64,000 nucleotides of DNA, taken from positions 239,548-303,547 of the forward strand of contig NZ_QVNQ01000010.1 of assembly GCF_003432485.1 (NCBI RefSeq). The letters run 5' to 3'. Below are positions 34,584-42,458 of the stretch, in pieces. The translations under genes were made by a program, and so were the position numbers. The notes under the pieces were generated by a model, which was not told where the DNA came from, made no database searches, and saw only the letters and a program-made list of their open reading frames with translations. The stretch is from Actinomadura spongiicola. Its GTDB lineage: Bacteria > Actinomycetota > Actinomycetes > Streptosporangiales > Streptosporangiaceae. Every line of letters begins with the position of its first letter. Position 1 is the stretch's first letter.

Positions 34584-35880
34584 GCCGCCGCCGTCTGCGG
34601 ATGGCCTCCAGGTCGCCCTCCTCGGGGGTGGGCTCGGTGCCACGGTCCTCGGGGGCTCCGGCGGGAATGCCCGCGGAGCGCAGGCTGCCGAGCATGCTCT
34701 CGGTGCGCTGCCGCCGCCGGTCCTCCGCCGCGTCGGAGTCGTAGGACAGCACTCGGATCGCCATTCCGGCGTCGCCGTCCGGGGCGATCTCGACGACGAG
34801 TTCGCTTCGTCCCGTCAGGCTGACCAGCTTGCTGTAGTGCGCGCCGCGGAAGTCCTCCCCTTCCCAGGCCTCGTCGGCGAGTTCGTAGCCCTGCTGTTCG
34901 AGCGCGGCGATGGCGATCTCGGCGGTGTTGGCGCGCTGCTGGGACGCGAGCGTCCGCGTCCAGGCGCGCTCCAGGAGGTCGGTGAGTTCCTGCTCATAAG
35001 CGGGCGCGTCGCGTTGGACGATCGCGCGCAGTTCGTCCAGGGTCAGCGGGCAATCAGGGTCGGCGACGACCCCGGCCTGCTCACGGATCCTGTCCAGGAG
35101 CCGGGCCGCGTCACCGTCGGTCCAGAAATTGACGTCGAGGTCGATGTCGTCCAGCACCGTGCCGTCCATGGCGCGCATCGGGACGACGATGTTGGACACG
35201 GTGACGGCGTCGGCGGCGTGCAGCGCGTCCAGCGCCTCGAAGCGCGCCCGCTCCCATTCGAGCGCGGCCTCCTCCACGTCGACGCGCAGGTCGCTGAGGT
35301 CGAAGTAGAGGTTCTGGACGAGGCCGAGCGAGAACGCGGGCTCCTGCTCGTTGAGCGTGACCGCCGTCTGGGCGAGCCGCTGCTCCAGGCGCCTGAGCCG
35401 CCCGGGAGCGAACCGTTCGTGCGGGAGTTCACCGATCGCGGCCGCGAGCGTTCCGGCGTCGTCGAACAGCACGCGTGCCCGTCGCGTGGCCTGGTCGCGG
35501 CGTTCGGTGATGTCGGTGACCCGGGCGTCCAGGTCGGCGAACTGCCGTTCGCGTTCTTGCCGTTCCTGGTCGATCTCCCGGCTCAGCCGCTTCGTCTCCG
35601 CCCGCACCGCCTTGAGCCGACCCGCCTGCTCCCGGAGCCGCGCACTGGTACGGCGCTCCAGGTCGCGGGTGTGCTCGCTGAGTTCCCGCAGCCTCTGGTC
35701 GGTGCGCGCCTGTCTGGTGGTGACGGCGGAGACGGCGCGGTCGATGTCCGCCCGGGTCTGCCGCCGGACGTCGTCGAGGAGCTTCGGCATGTCGCGCCGG
35801 ACCTCCGCGAGCCGGCGGGCGGCCCGCTGGGCCTCCCGCCACGCACCGGCGTCGACGCTGATCGTCTTGGCACCGCTCAC
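34573..35880 (-). CDS. Coiled-coil protein upstream of AAA+ ATPase
   Basis: 435 residues from GTG 35880, two bases after the radical SAM stop. Residues 10-170 are a long, highly charged coiled coil rich in Arg, Glu and Gln. A second helical part (180-280) and a C-terminal alpha/beta part (330-400, SELVVEIAPDGDAGMAIRVL) follow. The very end is Arg-rich. It overlaps the AAA+ start by 11 bases. It could be a structural partner or substrate of the ATPase. No catalytic motif is visible. Confidence 0.65.
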   Translation of the reverse strand: MSGAKTISVDAGAWREAQRAARRLAEVRRDMPKLLDDVRRQTRADIDRAVSAVTTRQARTDQRLRELSEHTRDLERRTSARLREQAGRLKAVRAETKRLSREIDQERQERERQFADLDARVTDITERRDQATRRARVLFDDAGTLAAAIGELPHERFAPGRLRRLEQRLAQTAVTLNEQEPAFSLGLVQNLYFDLSDLRVDVEEAALEWERARFEALDALHAADAVTVSNIVVPMRAMDGTVLDDIDLDVNFWTDGDAARLLDRIREQAGVVADPDCPLTLDELRAIVQRDAPAYEQELTDLLERAWTRTLASQQRANTAEIAIAALEQQGYELADEAWEGEDFRGAHYSKLVSLTGRSELVVEIAPDGDAGMAIRVLSYDSDAAEDRRRQRTESMLGSLRSAGIPAGAPEDRGTEPTPEEGDLEAIRRRRRRVG

Positions 35881-35882
35881 GG

Positions 35883-36509
35883 TCAGTCCCTTTTCGATGT
35901 GGGGGGAACAGGTCTCGTCCGTTCGATCCGGGTCCACGCCCCGCGCACGGCGGCCGACGGCACGCCCACGAGGAGCGCGGAGTCGGCGCGGACCCTGATC
36001 TCGGCCCGCCGCGGCCCGGCCTCGAAGTCGACGGCGACGTCCGCGAGCCGGTCGGTCAGCCGGTGCACCCGCTGGTTGGCGCTGCCGCGCATGCCGACGT
36101 CGTCGTCGAGGACGTCCACATACCGGCCGTCGATGAGCACGTCGACCTCGGCGAGCAGGGCCTCGGGGCCGGGCCGTCCGCGCAGCTCCTCCAGCCGGTA
36201 CCCGGTGAAGCAGATCACCGTCAGTTCACGTCGCTCCCGGGCCCGCCGCGCCGCCTCCGCCAGCCCCACCGCCTGCTCCATCGGCTCACCCCCGGAGAAC
36301 GTCAGACCGGTGACCTCGGGATCGGCCAGCACCGCGTCCACAAGCTCGCCCGGGGACATCACCCGTGCGGGCCGCTCCTCGATCCAGTCCGGCGCCACGC
36401 ACCCCCGACACCGAAACGGACACCCCTGCACCCACACCACCGCCCGCACCCCAGGCCCAAGCGCCCGCGTACTCGCACAAATCTCCGCGACGTTAAGCAG
36501 CCCACTCAC
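35883..36509 (-). CDS. Radical SAM activase-like protein (NrdG/PflA type)
   Basis: 208 residues from GTG 36509. The cluster motif is GCPFRCRGC (CxxxCxxC) near residue 30, preceded by VVWVQG, and followed by FSGGEPMEQ (the SAM-binding GGE) and ICFTGY. This short form matches the 4Fe-4S single-domain activases that install a glycyl radical, but no glycyl-radical enzyme is nearby. In this operon it may modify one of the partner proteins. The frame stays open upstream, but the good start is the GTG that overlaps the truncated tandem copy by 4 bases. Confidence 0.8.
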   Translation of the reverse strand: MSGLLNVAEICASTRALGPGVRAVVWVQGCPFRCRGCVAPDWIEERPARVMSPGELVDAVLADPEVTGLTFSGGEPMEQAVGLAEAARRARERRELTVICFTGYRLEELRGRPGPEALLAEVDVLIDGRYVDVLDDDVGMRGSANQRVHRLTDRLADVAVDFEAGPRRAEIRVRADSALLVGVPSAAVRGAWTRIERTRPVPPTSKRD

Positions 36510-36511
36510 TC
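36404..36511 (-). repeat. Tandem duplication, copy 1 (start of intact radical SAM gene)
   Basis: About 108 bases covering the first 36 codons of the intact gene. The edges CCCGACACCGAAACGGA and CAGCCCACTCACTC match those of copy 2, 191 bases away. Divergence is mostly at third positions plus the two cysteine codons. Confidence 0.7.
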
Positions 36512-36700
36512 CCCCCGCTCCAACCGGCGACGCCACAGCACCTCCCCCTCTCGCCCCGAGACCTCGCCCGCGCAGGCAGCCGGGGGGAACACACCCCGAC
36601 ACCGAAACGGACGGCCCTGCACCCACACGACCGCCTCCGAACCGGCACCGAAAGCCCGCGTGCTCGCACAGACCTCCGCGATGTTCGGCAGCCCACTCAC
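36506..36700 (-). pseudogene. Truncated tandem copy of the radical SAM gene start
   Basis: 64 residues from GTG 36700. Residues 1-36 closely match residues 1-36 of the next gene (VSGL-N-AE-CASTRA, then AVVWVQG-PFRCRG). The cluster cysteines are lost: GCPFRCRGC has become GRPFRCRGV, keeping only one. After this the sequence diverges into an unrelated Arg/Glu-rich tail. It keeps 4-base overlaps with both neighbours, so it is still translated in the operon. It is either a decaying duplicate or a small binding peptide derived from the activase N-terminus. Confidence 0.7.
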
Positions 36701-36702
36701 TC
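36595..36702 (-). repeat. Tandem duplication, copy 2 (truncated gene)
   Basis: Partner of the copy at 36404-36511, with the same edges and strong nucleotide similarity. It carries the start codon overlap with the DUF4407-like gene, so the duplication keeps translational coupling at both sides. Confidence 0.7.
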
Positions 36703-38544
36703 GCTCCGGTCCGACCTGCGGCGCAACCAGAGGAACCTCTCCTTCACGGAGAGGACGGTGCGCTGGAACCGGCCCTCCTCGAAGTCGCCGCCGGCCACAT
36801 CGTGGGGGCCGGTGTGGTGGGACGTCGCCTCCATGGGCCGCAACCTGTCGGCCTGCCCTCCTCCGGCCCGGCTTCGGGGCCGATTCCTACGGCCCCCGTA
36901 CGGGTCGTGGCGGCCGTTGCCGATGTCGCTCCTCGACGGCAGCGGCAGGGGCGGCGGCCCGGGCTGCCGGTACGGGTCCTGCTGTCCCGGCCCGGGCTCG
37001 GACGGTCCGGGCTGCTGCGGGATGTGGATGTCGTTCGGGGAATGCCCCGGGAAGTCCGGCGGCGTCTCGTCGGACCACGATTCGGGGGGCGGGGGCTCCG
37101 GGTCTCTGCCGAACTGCCACGGGACGCCGGTCGGGGGTGCCGGAGGCAGGTCACGCGACTCCTGCGAGTACCACCGGTAGAGGTTGCGCCGGTTGACGTC
37201 CGTCTCCAGGGTCGTGGTCTCCGCGACGAGTTCGTCGATGACCGCCCACCGGGCCGCGCGCAACCGCTCGCCGTAGTACACCTCGTCCTCATAGTGCTGG
37301 GCGTCGACCCGGCGGCGGGCCAGCAGTTCCCGCTTGCCCCGGATCTCGTCCTGCCTCCGGCGCACGCGGGCGAGGTTCTCGTAGGCGCCGTCGTTCATCA
37401 GCAGCTTGACGATCACCGGCAGGCACTCGATCGCCGTGAAGAACAGGAAGAGCACCAGCCGGGCGAGGCCCAGCGTCAGGCTTCCCGTGCTGGCCTTCTC
37501 GAGCGCCTCCATGCGGATCAGCAGGCCGTTGTTCGCCTCGTTGTCGCTCTTCCCCTGTGCCAGGAGCTTCGACTGCGCGTTCTGGAGCTGGCCGAGTTCC
37601 CCGTTGACCTCCTCCAGCTGCGTCTTCGCCTGGGCGAGGCGGGACTCGGCACCGCTGGACTCCTGCGTCCTGAGACGGTCCACCAGCGCCGCGCGCTGCT
37701 GCTCGACCTTCTTGATCTCGCTGTTCAGACGGTTGCGAGCGCGCTCGAACGCGTCGCAACGCGCGCCGCAGCCCTGTCGACCGGAGGTTCCCCGGCAGTC
37801 GGTGCCGGAGTTCACTCCCTCTTCCTCACAGGCGCGCTTCTGATCCAGTTCGGTGAGCTGCCGGCGCATCTCCGCCAGTTTCGTGTCGTAGGCGGCCACG
37901 TCCGGGTTGGTCACGGCGGGATCGCCCGACCGCCCTCCGCTGTTGACGACCTGCTGTAACTGCGCCTGCCTGGCCGTCAGGTCGGCGATGCGCCTGCCGG
38001 ACGAGCCGCTCCGCATCTCCTTGACGTAGTCGTTCCACTCGTCCTGGTGAATCTTGTTGATCTCGGCGCGGATCTCCGTGTCGAAGATCTGCAGGGTGAG
38101 CGGCGTCGAGATCACCATGCCGAAGAGGAGGGCGAGCCCCAGGCGGGGGATGGCGAGCTTGTAGGGGCTGCGGGACTCCGCGGGAGCGTCCCAGCCGTCC
38201 ACCTCGTCGTTCGCGGCCCTGGCGGGCTTGTCCATCGAGCTGACGAGCCAGCGGTCGAGACCGGCGATGCCGAAGAACCAGCCGACGGCGATCAGCAGGC
38301 AGACGGCGATGGGCAGGCCGAGCGCCATCCGCATCGCGAGGCACATCGACAGGCCGCCGAGCGAGGCCGTGAACAGGACCGCGCTGCCCATGCCGGTGTA
38401 CCGCGCCCGGTCGCCGGGCGTCATCGCGAGGACCTCGGCGTCGGCCCCGGAGAACCAGATCAGCGGCGAGCGGATCGGGGCGCGCGGTTCGCCGGCGTCG
38501 TCCGGGTGGCGGGGGTCCCGGCCGCCGGGGGTCGGCTCAGTCAT
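36697..38544 (-). CDS. DUF4407-like membrane protein
   Basis: 615 residues. There are three hydrophobic segments in the first 160 residues (about 50-73, 76-95, 130-152) and a fourth near 355-375. Between the third and fourth lies a long coiled coil (165-330) with a Cys-containing insert (CEEEGVNSGTDCRG). The C-terminal 130 residues are Pro-rich and disordered. This four-span layout with a periplasmic or cytoplasmic coiled coil is that of DUF4407 proteins. It is near the 5' end of the operon and probably anchors the system at the membrane. Confidence 0.75.
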   Translation of the reverse strand: MTEPTPGGRDPRHPDDAGEPRAPIRSPLIWFSGADAEVLAMTPGDRARYTGMGSAVLFTASLGGLSMCLAMRMALGLPIAVCLLIAVGWFFGIAGLDRWLVSSMDKPARAANDEVDGWDAPAESRSPYKLAIPRLGLALLFGMVISTPLTLQIFDTEIRAEINKIHQDEWNDYVKEMRSGSSGRRIADLTARQAQLQQVVNSGGRSGDPAVTNPDVAAYDTKLAEMRRQLTELDQKRACEEEGVNSGTDCRGTSGRQGCGARCDAFERARNRLNSEIKKVEQQRAALVDRLRTQESSGAESRLAQAKTQLEEVNGELGQLQNAQSKLLAQGKSDNEANNGLLIRMEALEKASTGSLTLGLARLVLFLFFTAIECLPVIVKLLMNDGAYENLARVRRRQDEIRGKRELLARRRVDAQHYEDEVYYGERLRAARWAVIDELVAETTTLETDVNRRNLYRWYSQESRDLPPAPPTGVPWQFGRDPEPPPPESWSDETPPDFPGHSPNDIHIPQQPGPSEPGPGQQDPYRQPGPPPLPLPSRSDIGNGRHDPYGGRRNRPRSRAGGGQADRLRPMEATSHHTGPHDVAGGDFEEGRFQRTVLSVKERFLWLRRRSDRSE

Positions 38545-38992
38545 CGCCGTGCTCCTTGTCTCGCCGTGCCGGGTCTCGTGGTGGGGGGTCCTGGCGCGTC
38601 AGGCCTCGCCAGGTGGGGTCGTCTCCGACCGTGCGCGCCCGGAGAGCGGACCTGTCGAGGGGCCTGCGCCGGAACGGTCGGAAGCCGAACCGTCGCGGCG
38701 CCGCCGTCCGTAACCGCAACCGTGGGATCCGGAACGAGGGGACGGGCGCCGGCTCGGGCAGCGGGGGGCCGCCTTGGTGGGGCGCCCATCCGTCGGCCTC
38801 CGAACAACGGGCGAGGCTCGGGGGGTCGTCGGGAAGCCACCGTTCGTACGACCTGTCGACGTCCCCGACTCCGGCGTCCCCCGATGGCTGGACGACTCGC
38901 CTCCGGTCGAACATCACCGCCCCCATACGGCCTCGCAGGAACCGGCCTAGCCGGAAATTCCATTCCCGCCAGAATATCCGAGCGATCCCCAT
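38537..38992 (-). CDS. Small Arg/Pro-rich hypothetical protein at operon start
   Basis: 151 residues if ATG 38992 is used. It begins MGIARIFWREWNFRLGRFLR and is strongly basic, with repeated RRFGFRPFRRRP-like patches. It overlaps the DUF4407-like gene by 8 bases, which supports translation. No family or domain is recognised and no good ribosome-binding site is visible, so the start is uncertain. The frame runs on upstream to 39550, but that part has no coding character. Confidence 0.4.
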   Translation of the reverse strand: MGIARIFWREWNFRLGRFLRGRMGAVMFDRRRVVQPSGDAGVGDVDRSYERWLPDDPPSLARCSEADGWAPHQGGPPLPEPAPVPSFRIPRLRLRTAAPRRFGFRPFRRRPLDRSALRARTVGDDPTWRGLTRQDPPPRDPARRDKEHGDD

Positions 38993-39580
38993 TCGACCCA
39001 CGAATATCGACCCGTCACGCCGACCAGGTATTCCAAAATACTGCGCATTTGTTGGAACGCATTGATCATTCCAATCCGGCCGCCGGGTCGCTGGAAGGGA
39101 TGCCGCGCGTCGGGGTGGACGCCGAAGGCCCGGCCCGCGGCGCGCGGGTCGACCGGCGGGCGTCCCGTCCGGACCCCTGACGGTGACATCGTGCATACAA
39201 CCTCCTGGACGGCCCTCCCTGCGGGCCGCCCCCGGCGGGGGAAGGCGGCCCGGCGCACCGGCGGCGAATCGAGCGGTGATTTCTGCAAGGAGAGCAGCCT
39301 TCGGAAGGCAAGAGGGAGTCGCGTGACACATCTTCCGGGATCGGCCATCCGCGCCTGCGGCGCGTGCGGCGCGTCCGGCGCGGGTGCGCGCCTCGTCGCG
39401 GTCATGCGGAACCGGCCCGGGGCAGGCGAAGACCCGACCGGCAATTCTATGATTCCAGCGTTTTACTGGAATGAATGTACGGGCGCTTCGTTCTGGCCGA
39501 TTATCGCCACTGTATGCCTGTGCTGCACGTTTCCCGGGGCCATTGACCATGCCCGACCGGAAATCGGAGAGGCGCTCGAT
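38993..39580. promoter_or_regulatory. Divergent intergenic region with AT-rich patches and palindromes
   Basis: About 590 bases between the leftward operon and the rightward helical gene. Two AT-rich patches stand out (38955-39075 and 39440-39540). One carries the dyad ATTCCAG-7-CTGGAAT at 39452-39472, and a looser one, TTCCAA...TTGGAA, lies near 39030-39056. These could be operator sites. No gene is convincing here. Confidence 0.4.
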
Positions 39581-40432
39581 ATGCTCGGAGACGGACCCCT
39601 TCCGGATGCCGGGCTGGCGTTCTTCCTCGCGTGCGGCGCGCTGCCCGCCGCGGAACCCGCGCCGCCGGACGTCCGGGATCCGTGGCCGCGTGCGGCGGCG
39701 GCGCTCGTGCGCTGCAACGCCGAGACTGTGGCGTTACCGGCGCTGAGCCGGGAACGGCCCGCACCAGCGCCGATCGACCCGGTGGGCCTGCGGCCCGCGG
39801 AGCTGCTGGCCCTGGTCCGGGAGCGGAAGACCGAGCTCGCGGACGCCCGGCGACGCTACCGCCGTGGTGCCGTCGGCACGGCCCTGCACCTGCTCACCAG
39901 GGACTCCCCCGACCGGCTCGCCGTGGCGCGGACGCTGTGCCAGGGCGGCGCGAACGGCGCCAACGGCGCGATCGTCGAGCGGCTCCAGCGCAGGCTCGCG
40001 CTCCTCGACCCGGAGACACCGCCGCACGAACGCGCGGCGGCCCTGGACATGGCGGCCCGAGCCCTGACCGCCGACTCCAAGGCGGCGGTGTCATCCGCCA
40101 TGGACCGGTTGGCCCGCGCCGTCCGCGCCGCGAACGAGGCCACCCGCCGTCGCCGCGCGGACGCCGTCCTGGCCGCCTGCTACCTCCAGGTTTTGGCCGT
40201 CGCGCCCGCCGACCCCGTGGCGACCTGGGTCGCGAGCCGGTTGACGGCCGTCCTGGACGGCGACCGCGCGCTCACCCACCAGCTCCACGGCGACGCCGAA
40301 CGCTGGCGCGCACGCTTCGAGGAGACCGCGGAACGCGCCTACGAGGCGGCCCGGTCACGCGGTCAGCTGACCTCCAGCTCCTGGACGAGCTGTTCTGCCG
40401 CCTTCCTGCGGCGGGGGTCGATGCTGCGCTGA
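39581..40432 (+). CDS. Helical hypothetical protein
   Basis: 283 residues from ATG 39581, chosen for the GGAGAGG box 9 bases upstream; ATG 39449 in the same frame is an alternative. The protein is Ala/Arg-rich and almost entirely helical (LLALVRERKTELADARRRYR, then repeated helical pairs to 270), like a TPR-type or HEAT-like solenoid. No known family is recognised. Its last 70 bases overlap the end of the opposing TPR-like gene. Confidence 0.5.
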   Translation: MLGDGPLPDAGLAFFLACGALPAAEPAPPDVRDPWPRAAAALVRCNAETVALPALSRERPAPAPIDPVGLRPAELLALVRERKTELADARRRYRRGAVGTALHLLTRDSPDRLAVARTLCQGGANGANGAIVERLQRRLALLDPETPPHERAAALDMAARALTADSKAAVSSAMDRLARAVRAANEATRRRRADAVLAACYLQVLAVAPADPVATWVASRLTAVLDGDRALTHQLHGDAERWRARFEETAERAYEAARSRGQLTSSSWTSCSAAFLRRGSMLR

Positions 40433-41325
40433 ACCGCGTGCCGCGCGTGGACCAGCGCCCGGAGGGGCTCGGTGTTCTTGAGGGCGCGGGCGAGGAGGAG
40501 GTCGGACTTGCCCGGTGATGTGGTTCCGGATGGGTCGTGTCGTTGGTGTGCGCCGAGCAGGCCTACGGCGTCCGCGCATCGGCCCAGGAGGATGAGCGCG
40601 TTGGCGTGGACGAGTTGGGCGCGGAGGGTCGCGTGATGGGAGCGGCCGAAGCGTACTCGGCGGCCGGTCAGGACGGCCTCGCTGTGCTCACCGGCCGACA
40701 GGGCCGCCGCGCGGACCTCGTCCGGGTCGACGGCCTCCTCCGCCCTCATGATCAAGGTCTGCGCGAGGATCAGTTGGGCGATCCAGGTGAACGGACGGTC
40801 GGAGCCGTGCACGCGCATGCGCCGCGCGGTCTCCTCCTCCAGCATGTCCAGCGCCCGTTCCAGGTCGCCGGGGGCGGCGCGTTCCCGGATCGCCAGCGCC
40901 AGGTTCGCGTGCGCCGTCGAGATCCGGCAGTCGTCGGCCGGGAACAGTTGCGTGCGCAGCTCCCATTCGCGCCGGTAGAGCCGGACGGCCAGTTCCAGGT
41001 CGCCCGGCCGTCCACGGCGGCGCACGTACTGCGCGTGCAGCATGCGGATCGTCAGGTACGCGGGGTCGTCGGGCGCCAGCCTCATCGCGGCGGCGCGGCG
41101 TGCCAGGCCGGCCCAGACGTCGGCGGACACGGCCGCGTCACGGCCCCGGCTCAGCCACTTCTCCAGTTCGCATTCGATCTGGAGCACCACGGCGCGGCCG
41201 ACCGTGGAGTCGTGGTCGGCCTCGGTGAGCAGTTCGCGCAAAGGTCGGGGGTCACCGGTGTCGCCGACGTAGGTGACGAGCGTGCACAGTTCGCTGCGCA
41301 GTTCCTGGTCGTGGTCGCCCGGCAC
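40363..41325 (-). CDS. TPR-like repeat protein
   Basis: 320 residues from GTG 41325. Pairs of amphipathic helices repeat about every 40 residues (AYLTIRMLHAQYVRR; RISTAHANLALAIRE; FTWIAQLILAQTLIM; HHATLRAQLVHANALILLG), as in the tetratricopeptide proteins that often accompany actinobacterial regulators and STAND-type systems. There is no N-terminal effector domain. It follows the HTH-like gene by 3 bases on the same strand, so the two probably form one unit. Confidence 0.7.
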   Translation of the reverse strand: MPGDHDQELRSELCTLVTYVGDTGDPRPLRELLTEADHDSTVGRAVVLQIECELEKWLSRGRDAAVSADVWAGLARRAAAMRLAPDDPAYLTIRMLHAQYVRRRGRPGDLELAVRLYRREWELRTQLFPADDCRISTAHANLALAIRERAAPGDLERALDMLEEETARRMRVHGSDRPFTWIAQLILAQTLIMRAEEAVDPDEVRAAALSAGEHSEAVLTGRRVRFGRSHHATLRAQLVHANALILLGRCADAVGLLGAHQRHDPSGTTSPGKSDLLLARALKNTEPLRALVHARHAVQRSIDPRRRKAAEQLVQELEVS

Positions 41326-41328
41326 CGG

Positions 41329-42111
41329 TCACGCCCCCTCGGTGAGCAGCCGCAGCGCCTCGCGCGGAACCCAGGTGGGGAGGGCCGCGTCGAGTTCCGC
41401 GTCCGACAGGCTTCCGAGCGGCGCCTGGAGGTCGCGGAGGCGGCCGCGGATTCCCTCGACCATGCCGGTGATGGCGGCGGGCGCGTGCAGGATCTCGGTG
41501 AGGTCGTCGTAGACGGCGTCGACGACGGCGCCGGAGGACACGCCGAACGGGCCGCGCGCCTCCGTGACGACCTTCGCCAGCAGGTCCCCGGCCCTGGTCT
41601 CGGTGATCTCGCATGGCAGGACGGTGCACAGGTCCTGGACGGCCGAGTGCGGCGCGGCGAAGCCGTACACGGTGGCCAGGCCCGGTTCCGCCACGGCCCA
41701 CCGGGAGAGGACGTGCACCAGACTCAGCACCGCGCACCGGACGGATCCGCCGGGCAGCCGCGACAGCCCGTTGAGCCAACCCTGCCGGTGGTCGGCGTAC
41801 GACCAGATCTTCGCCTCGGCGACCAGGGTCGCCATGGCGTCGCTCCGGTCGAGCAGCGCCCGGAAGTCCGAGTGGCCGAGCGCCTCCTTGAACCGGGAAT
41901 TGTTGATCGCGTGGTAGAAGGTCGACGAGGAAGTGATTCCGAGTTGCCGGTTGAGGGCGGGACGGGTGGGTTTCGCGGTATACGCCGGAGCCCCCGCGTC
42001 GAGAAGATCGCGAAGTGCGCGGTAGATCCGCTCCCGGCCCTCGCTCTTTTCCAGGGACAGCCACCAGTGCGCGGTGGTCGTCCTGTTCAGGCGCGATACG
42101 GAGTAGGCCAT
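41329..42111 (-). CDS. Possible TetR-fold regulator
   Basis: 260 residues from ATG 42111, with AAGGGGAG just upstream. Residues 25-85 (RERIYRALRDLLDAG, then RPALNRQLGITSSSTFYHAI) follow the helix spacing of a TetR-type DNA-binding domain. The remainder is a helical bundle of unclear ligand. It forms a two-gene unit with the TPR-like gene and is divergent from the kinase gene, so it could control either. The call rests on the HTH pattern only. Confidence 0.45.
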   Translation of the reverse strand: MAYSVSRLNRTTTAHWWLSLEKSEGRERIYRALRDLLDAGAPAYTAKPTRPALNRQLGITSSSTFYHAINNSRFKEALGHSDFRALLDRSDAMATLVAEAKIWSYADHRQGWLNGLSRLPGGSVRCAVLSLVHVLSRWAVAEPGLATVYGFAAPHSAVQDLCTVLPCEITETRAGDLLAKVVTEARGPFGVSSGAVVDAVYDDLTEILHAPAAITGMVEGIRGRLRDLQAPLGSLSDAELDAALPTWVPREALRLLTEGA

Positions 42112-42458
42112 CGCTCCCCTTGTGCTGACTGATACCTGCCCGCTGCTGGTGCTATGCCCCCACTAGTACATGTCGCATCGCACGGTTGACGACCGTCCGG
42201 GAGGACTGTCATGGATATGGCCACTATCTGTCACTATTCGTGCTTTTTATCCCCTAGACGGGCCGGAATTCGGAAGCCTCGTGCCGCCATCGCGGCTCCG
42301 CCGAAACCCCACCACCGGGAGGGGTCGTGAACGGCTGGCCGACCGTGCCCCCGGCTCGCGGCCGGACTCGGTCACGGGCGGGGCGGAAGACCGCCTTGGC
42401 GCCCTCACCACGGCGGGTGCACGGCTCGTAGGATTGTGGTCACGGGCGGGGAGGGCGG
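42112..42458. promoter_or_regulatory. Divergent region between HTH gene and kinase gene
   Basis: About 350 bases. The half near the HTH gene (42120-42260) is AT-richer and probably carries both promoters. The kinase side is GC-rich. I see no clear gene, hairpin or repeat. Confidence 0.35.

Noticed and set aside
38993..39550. Upstream extension of the basic hypothetical protein to a 337-residue frame
   Set aside because: The added part has no coding bias and crosses the AT-rich control region.
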